A stretch of 64,000 bases of DNA from Nocardia cyriacigeorgica (GTDB taxonomy: Bacteria; Actinomycetota; Actinomycetes; Mycobacteriales; Mycobacteriaceae): positions 310,001-374,000 of the forward strand of contig NZ_VBUT01000006.1 in the NCBI RefSeq assembly GCF_005863245.1, in the 5' to 3' direction. Both the position numbers and the translations under genes were made by a program. How positions within the stretch are numbered: position 1 is the first letter of the stretch; the number at the start of each line of letters is the position of its first letter. Below, piece after piece: positions 60,692-64,000 of the stretch. The notes beneath the pieces were generated by a model. The model was given only the letters and a program-made list of their open reading frames with translations, was not told the origin of the DNA and did not search any database.

Positions 60692-61144
60692 CTAGGCGGC
60701 GCAGAACTCATTGCCCTCCGGGTCGCGCATGACCCACCAGTGCCCGGCAGGCCCGCGGTCGAACTCCTGGACCCGGGTCGCACCGAGGCCTTCGAGTCGC
60801 CGCACCAGCTCCTCGAGGCTCGCCGGTGCGCTGTGCACATCGATGTGCAGCCGGTTCTTGACGGATTTCTCCTCGGGGACGTCCTGGAACAGCAGCCGTC
60901 TGCCCTGGCCGACGCCGCTGGCCGGGTCGAACGGGTCGTCGGGGTGCCGGATCGCGGCGTAACCACGGAAGGTCTTGCGCCCGTGATGCTCGCGCACCGC
61001 GGCTTCCGGGAGCTGACCGGCACCCAGTAGCCGGTCGATGAGGACGCTGGGATCTTCGACCTCGTATTCGAGCGCCGCGGCCCAGAAGTCGGCCAGCGTC
61101 GCCGCGTCGCGGCTATCGATCACGAGTTTCCAGTTCAATGCCAT
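60692..61144 (-). CDS. VOC-family (glyoxalase-like) protein
   Basis: A 150-residue protein of the Glyoxalase-like (Glyoxalase_6) group. It starts ALNWKLVIDSRDAATLADFWAAALEYEVEDP, continues GRRLLFQDVPEEKSVKNRLHIDVHS and ends HWWVMRDPEGNEFCAA, the usual VOC terminal strand. ATG 61144 has TAGGAC six bases upstream, close to the leaderless pattern; ATG 61150 is two codons earlier. Ligand and function are not evident. Confidence 0.88.
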   Translation of the reverse strand: MALNWKLVIDSRDAATLADFWAAALEYEVEDPSVLIDRLLGAGQLPEAAVREHHGRKTFRGYAAIRHPDDPFDPASGVGQGRRLLFQDVPEEKSVKNRLHIDVHSAPASLEELVRRLEGLGATRVQEFDRGPAGHWWVMRDPEGNEFCAA

Positions 61145-61205
61145 GGGCATGTCCTACCATCGGCCACCGACAACATCGGCCTGCCTCGATCCGGCACCGC
61201 CGGTG

Positions 61206-61676
61206 TCATTCGTCGATGACCTGCGTGCCGGCCAGTTTGTCGTGCCAGCCCTGCTTGGTGGGGCTCGAACTGATCGTGACCGCGATGGCGATCGCGGCGA
61301 TGAACCACAGGATCGGGCCGACCCAGGGAATCAGGTTCAGCAGCATGTAGGCATTGCGCACCGCGGAATCCTTGACGCTCGGCTTCGGCGCGCCCCCGGA
61401 CCCGTTGACATGCAGTCCGAGGATCTTCTTGCCCGGCGTCGACCCGGTGGCCACCTCGAAGACGAGGAAGTACAGGAATCCGAATCCGGCGCCCGGCAGA
61501 ATGGACACCCAATCCGGGGTGTCCCAGGCCATGTTCAGTAGCCAGAAGAAGATCACGCCGATGATCGCGGCGAGGATCCAGTCGATGAACCGGGCTACCG
61601 CACGTTTGCCGAGTCCGGCCGGAGTGACCCCGGTTGCCGAACCGAGCCGGGGGTCGTATCCACCTGCGCTCACCAT
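61206..61676 (-). CDS. RDD-family membrane protein
   Basis: A 156-residue protein with three to four hydrophobic helices. The RDD motif region reads KRAVARFIDWILAAIIGVIFFW, then FGFLYFLVFEVATGSTPGKKILGLHV (conserved GxTxGKKxLGL), VRNAYMLLNLIPWVGPILWFIAAIAIAVTI and the end KQGWHDKLAGTQVI. GGAG precedes the ATG. Some RDD proteins are Na+/H+ antiporters; most, including this type, have no assigned role. Confidence 0.9.
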   Translation of the reverse strand: MVSAGGYDPRLGSATGVTPAGLGKRAVARFIDWILAAIIGVIFFWLLNMAWDTPDWVSILPGAGFGFLYFLVFEVATGSTPGKKILGLHVNGSGGAPKPSVKDSAVRNAYMLLNLIPWVGPILWFIAAIAIAVTISSSPTKQGWHDKLAGTQVIDE

Positions 61677-61691
61677 GATTGCTCCTTCTGA

Positions 61692-61705
61692 AAGTGGTCC
61701 CACTT
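61692..61705. promoter_or_regulatory. Inverted repeat AAGTGG-TC-CCACTT upstream of the RDD gene
   Basis: A perfect 6-2-6 palindrome 16 bases before the RDD start codon. It could be an operator in the 5' leader; nothing else identifies it. Confidence 0.4.
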
Positions 61706-61958
61706 GTCCGGAGTGTGTGCACCGCCCGTCGGGTGGCCGGTTCAACGATCTCATATTCTCGGGCCGCATCGGCGGATTAGCTGAAATGTGGCTAGAGTGG
61801 AGGCGAGCCGCGGTGCGGCGCAGGGGGTGGGGATCGGTCGGCACCCCGTGGAGCACAGCCAGGCGTCGCGCGAATTCATGTGAACCCTTGTCCCGCTGAG
61901 GGATTCACCATCGTGGCGTTCGGTGGACAGGTCGGTACTGGATTTCGAGGAAAGGACG

Positions 61959-62282
61959 ATGATGCAGATGCGCTCACGGTCGGCTGTGCTGGAATTCGTT
62001 GACGAAGTGACGGTCCGGTACGGCTCACTGGATGCGTACTTCACCCGATTGCGAACCGAACTCGATGATGAACCCACCGTCGTCTTGCCGGTACTCACCG
62101 ACACACCCACCTCGCCCACGGCGTGGGCGGCGGTGGCGCGCGAAGACACGGTCACGAGTACGGCCGACCCAGGCGAAGTACGTGGCCCCGGCCTTCCCGA
62201 CGCGGAGGTGCCGCAGGAGCCGGTTGCCAAGGGCGGCAACGGCGCTGCCACATTGTGGAGCCGCCTATGGGGACGGAGTTAG
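61959..62282 (+). CDS. Small hypothetical acidic protein
   Basis: A 107-residue protein. The first 35 residues are helical (MMQMRSRSAVLEFVDEVTVRYGSLDAYFTRLRTEL), and the rest is acidic and Pro/Thr-rich, ending TLWSRLWGRS, a short amphipathic tail. There is no signal peptide. AAAGGACG directly before ATG 61959 supports this start over GTG 61923. I recognise no family. Confidence 0.6.
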   Translation: MMQMRSRSAVLEFVDEVTVRYGSLDAYFTRLRTELDDEPTVVLPVLTDTPTSPTAWAAVAREDTVTSTADPGEVRGPGLPDAEVPQEPVAKGGNGAATLWSRLWGRS

Positions 62283-62381
62283 CCCACGCACCTATCCACG
62301 ACGGTATCGGCGACGAATGTCGTAGCAGGTTCGCACCGCCGAGGTGCGACGACAACGCTGGTACTTCGTGGAGGGTATGAC

Positions 62382-62876
62382 ATGTTCGGCTTGCGCGGCG
62401 CCGCTCGGATCGCCGCCATCATCGCGATAACGATCGGTGTCCTCGCGGGGGCCGGGTTCGCCCCGGCCGCCGCGGAATACGGGGGCGTCCTGGCCATCGA
62501 CGAGGTCACCTTCGTGCACTCACCCGATGCCGCCGACGACAGCGGCGGAACCCTCGACGTCACCGTCACCTACAGCTGCGCCGACGGCGAAGCCGACAGC
62601 CTGCACGTCTACGCCTACCAGGGCACGCAGTCGCCGAGCGACACCCCCGTCGGCGCACCGCACGGACCCGGCTACGACTACGACATCATCTGCGACTCGG
62701 TATCCCGGCGCAAAACCGTCGCGATCGACCCGCCGTGGCACGGAACAGGCTCGGATTCACGCCATTTCACCAATGGCGCGCAGGGCCGGGTCACCGCCGA
62801 ACTGCGCCGCGGAACCACCACCACCCGGCACGCCACCGGCTGTTTCGAATGGAACGACCCGACCGCGCGCCGATGA
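62382..62876 (+). CDS. Secreted small protein of unknown function
   Basis: A 164-residue exported protein. The signal peptide is MFGLRGAARIAAIIAITIGVLAGAGFAPAAAEY, with likely cleavage after AAA. The mature domain is beta-rich (LAIDEVTFVHSPDAAD, TLDVTVTYSCADGEADSLHVYAYQG, RVTAELRRG) and has three cysteines (YSC, IIC, TGC). GGAGGGTATGAC before the ATG fixes the start. Small secreted proteins of this size are common in Nocardia; no function is known. Confidence 0.78.
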   Translation: MFGLRGAARIAAIIAITIGVLAGAGFAPAAAEYGGVLAIDEVTFVHSPDAADDSGGTLDVTVTYSCADGEADSLHVYAYQGTQSPSDTPVGAPHGPGYDYDIICDSVSRRKTVAIDPPWHGTGSDSRHFTNGAQGRVTAELRRGTTTTRHATGCFEWNDPTARR

Positions 62877-62946
62877 GTTCTGCGATCCGATGGGCGGCGG
62901 GCTGTGCACAGATCGAGAGTGCGTTCGGCGCCGCGCCCGAGGCGAA

Positions 62947-63504
62947 TCACTGCGACTCGGCGTCCTCGGGTGGGTAGTTCAGTCGCGTTCCCTCGGCGCG
63001 GGCGAACGATGTCAGCGTATGGCGGCGCCACTTCGTCGCCGACATGATCTCGACGACGGGCACATCGCGCACGATGAGTGCGTCGGCGACCAGCGAACGG
63101 TGGCACCGCCAGGGCACCGCTTCGGCGCACATGATGGCGGTGCGCTCCTCGCGCGCCCGGCGCATGAGTTCGCCGAGAGCGTCATCGAATTCGGTGGTCT
63201 GCATGTAGTCGGCGTACCCACGGAAACTGGTGTTCCGCCACCCGGTGTTCGGCGAGTCCTTCCTGGAATGGCGCAGCCCGCCGAGCCCTGCCAGATGTGT
63301 GTAGTCGATCCCGGCATCGCGCAGGCTCATCGCCAACTCGTCGCCGTTGAACTGCGGATTGTGCCGTGAACGCGGAATCGTGCGAATGTCGACGAGGCGG
63401 CGGATGCCATAGCCGCGCAACAGTGCGACGAAATCTTCGATCGGCATCGTGGAATGCCCGACGGTGTAGATCGCGCCGTCGGGCAGCTCGCCGTCCGCAC
63501 CCAC
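62947..63504 (-). CDS. DUF488 family protein
   Basis: A 185-residue protein. It starts with AIYTVGHSTMPIEDFVALLRGYGIRRLVDIRTIPRSRHNPQFNGDEL and has LAGLGGLRHSRKDSPNTGWRNTSFRGYADYM, then RTAIMCAEAVPWRCHRSLVADAL. These include the Arg, His and Cys residues conserved in DUF488 (CAE...CHR). The biochemical role is not settled. The GTG start lies two bases after the stop of the upstream GMC gene, so the two are probably cotranscribed. Confidence 0.9.
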   Translation of the reverse strand: MGADGELPDGAIYTVGHSTMPIEDFVALLRGYGIRRLVDIRTIPRSRHNPQFNGDELAMSLRDAGIDYTHLAGLGGLRHSRKDSPNTGWRNTSFRGYADYMQTTEFDDALGELMRRAREERTAIMCAEAVPWRCHRSLVADALIVRDVPVVEIMSATKWRRHTLTSFARAEGTRLNYPPEDAESQ

Positions 63505-63506
63505 GA

Positions 63507-64000
63507 CTAGCGCGCGGCGGCGACGAGTTCGGCGCAGCGCTCACCGACCAGCATCACCGTGATGTTGGGGTTCACCGTGGTGTGCGCGGGAAACACCGAT
63601 GCGTCCGCGACCCGCAGGCCGTCCACGCCCTTGACGCGCAGCTGCGGATCCAGCGGGCTCAACGGGTCGTCGGCCGCACCCATCCGCACCGTCCCCACCG
63701 GGTGATAGACGGTGTTGTGGGTCCGGCGGATGTAGTCGGCGAGTTCGGCATCGGAATCGGTCTCCGGGCCCGGATACAGCTCGCGCGCCACCCATTCGGC
63801 CAGCGGCGCGGTCGCCGCGATCTCGCGCGCCTTGCGTAATCCGGCGATCATCACCCGCATATCGTGGCCCTCGGCGTCGGTGAAATAGCGCGGATCCACG
63901 CGCGGCTTGTCACGGAAGTCGCGGGAACGCAACCGTACTGTGCCCCGCGACCGGGCGTGGGTGACGTTCGGGGTCAGGCAGAAGGTGTTCTCGGCGGTCG
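63507..64000 (-). CDS. GMC-family oxidoreductase (choline-dehydrogenase-like), 3' part only
   Basis: The last 164 codons of a flavin-dependent alcohol oxidoreductase; the N-terminus lies beyond the window edge. The visible part begins TAENTFCLTPNVTHARSRGTVRLRSRDF and contains DPRYFTDAEGHDMRVMIAGLRKAREI, the catalytic His region NTVYHPVGTVRMG, and LRVADASVFPAHTTVNPNITVMLVGERCAELV. These are typical of BetA-like GMC enzymes. The substrate may be choline or another alcohol. Confidence 0.92.
   Translation of the reverse strand, partial: TAENTFCLTPNVTHARSRGTVRLRSRDFRDKPRVDPRYFTDAEGHDMRVMIAGLRKAREIAATAPLAEWVARELYPGPETDSDAELADYIRRTHNTVYHPVGTVRMGAADDPLSPLDPQLRVKGVDGLRVADASVFPAHTTVNPNITVMLVGERCAELVAAAR

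Overview
The window is high-GC actinobacterial DNA with densely packed genes on both strands. The gene content points to a mycolic-acid-bearing actinomycete, most likely Nocardia or a close relative. Evidence includes an almost full-length PknK kinase, an NmtR metal sensor whose metal ligands sit at the same residue numbers as in Mycobacterium tuberculosis, F420-dependent oxidoreductases, a DUF3556 membrane protein, XRE/DUF5753 and DUF574-type methyltransferase genes, and KstR-like operator sequences. I see no rRNA, tRNA, CRISPR array, insertion sequence or phage gene. The species assignment is inference.

Layout. 1-5 kb: the end of an unknown gene, a Tat-exported PhoD phosphatase, a 30-bp tandem repeat block, a fructosamine-kinase-like gene and a two-gene oxidoreductase/AhpD-like operon. 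5-9.4 kb: a BCCT osmolyte transporter, then a divergent metal-homeostasis pair (CtpJ-type P1B-4 ATPase and NmtR) sharing a palindromic operator. 9.4-16 kb: TerD, two paralogous DUF574 methyltransferases flanking a split-barrel protein, an XRE/DUF5753 regulator, and a divergent TetR/MFS efflux pair. 16-21.5 kb: a complete N-acetylglucosamine locus (GntR/UTRA regulator, PTS IIA, IIB and IIC, nagA, nagB). 21.5-33 kb: a TerD-AIM24 fusion, small metabolic and hypothetical genes, PadR and TetR regulators with clear palindromes, an aminoglycoside-nucleotidyltransferase-like gene and a large membrane glycosyltransferase-like protein.

33.3-43.7 kb holds the most interesting locus: GNAT acetyltransferase, a single-module fully reducing type I PKS (KS-AT-DH-ER-KR-ACP, 2133 aa, no thioesterase), a translationally coupled alpha-oxoamine synthase, a double carboxymuconolactone-decarboxylase-like protein and a TetR regulator. 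The architecture suggests that a saturated polyketide chain is built iteratively and released by decarboxylative condensation with an amino acid. The product would be an alpha-aminoketone or sphingoid-like lipid, a bacterial parallel to the fumonisin/AAL-toxin logic. The product is not known from the sequence.

43.7-64 kb: an F420-type LLM oxidoreductase, a PadR/DDN pair, an O-methyltransferase, a secreted SMP-30-like protein, a LysR-controlled EamA/NAD(P)-binding operon, a DHA2 transporter, DUF3556, pknK, two SnoaL-like proteins, VOC and RDD proteins, small hypotheticals, DUF488 and a truncated GMC oxidoreductase.

A recurrent feature is start architecture. Several genes have a TANNNT -10 hexamer followed by exactly six bases and then the start codon, which is the signature of leaderless mRNAs in actinobacteria. 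I used it to choose several starts. Regulator genes in the window are often preceded by near-perfect palindromes, so many probable operators can be placed to the base.
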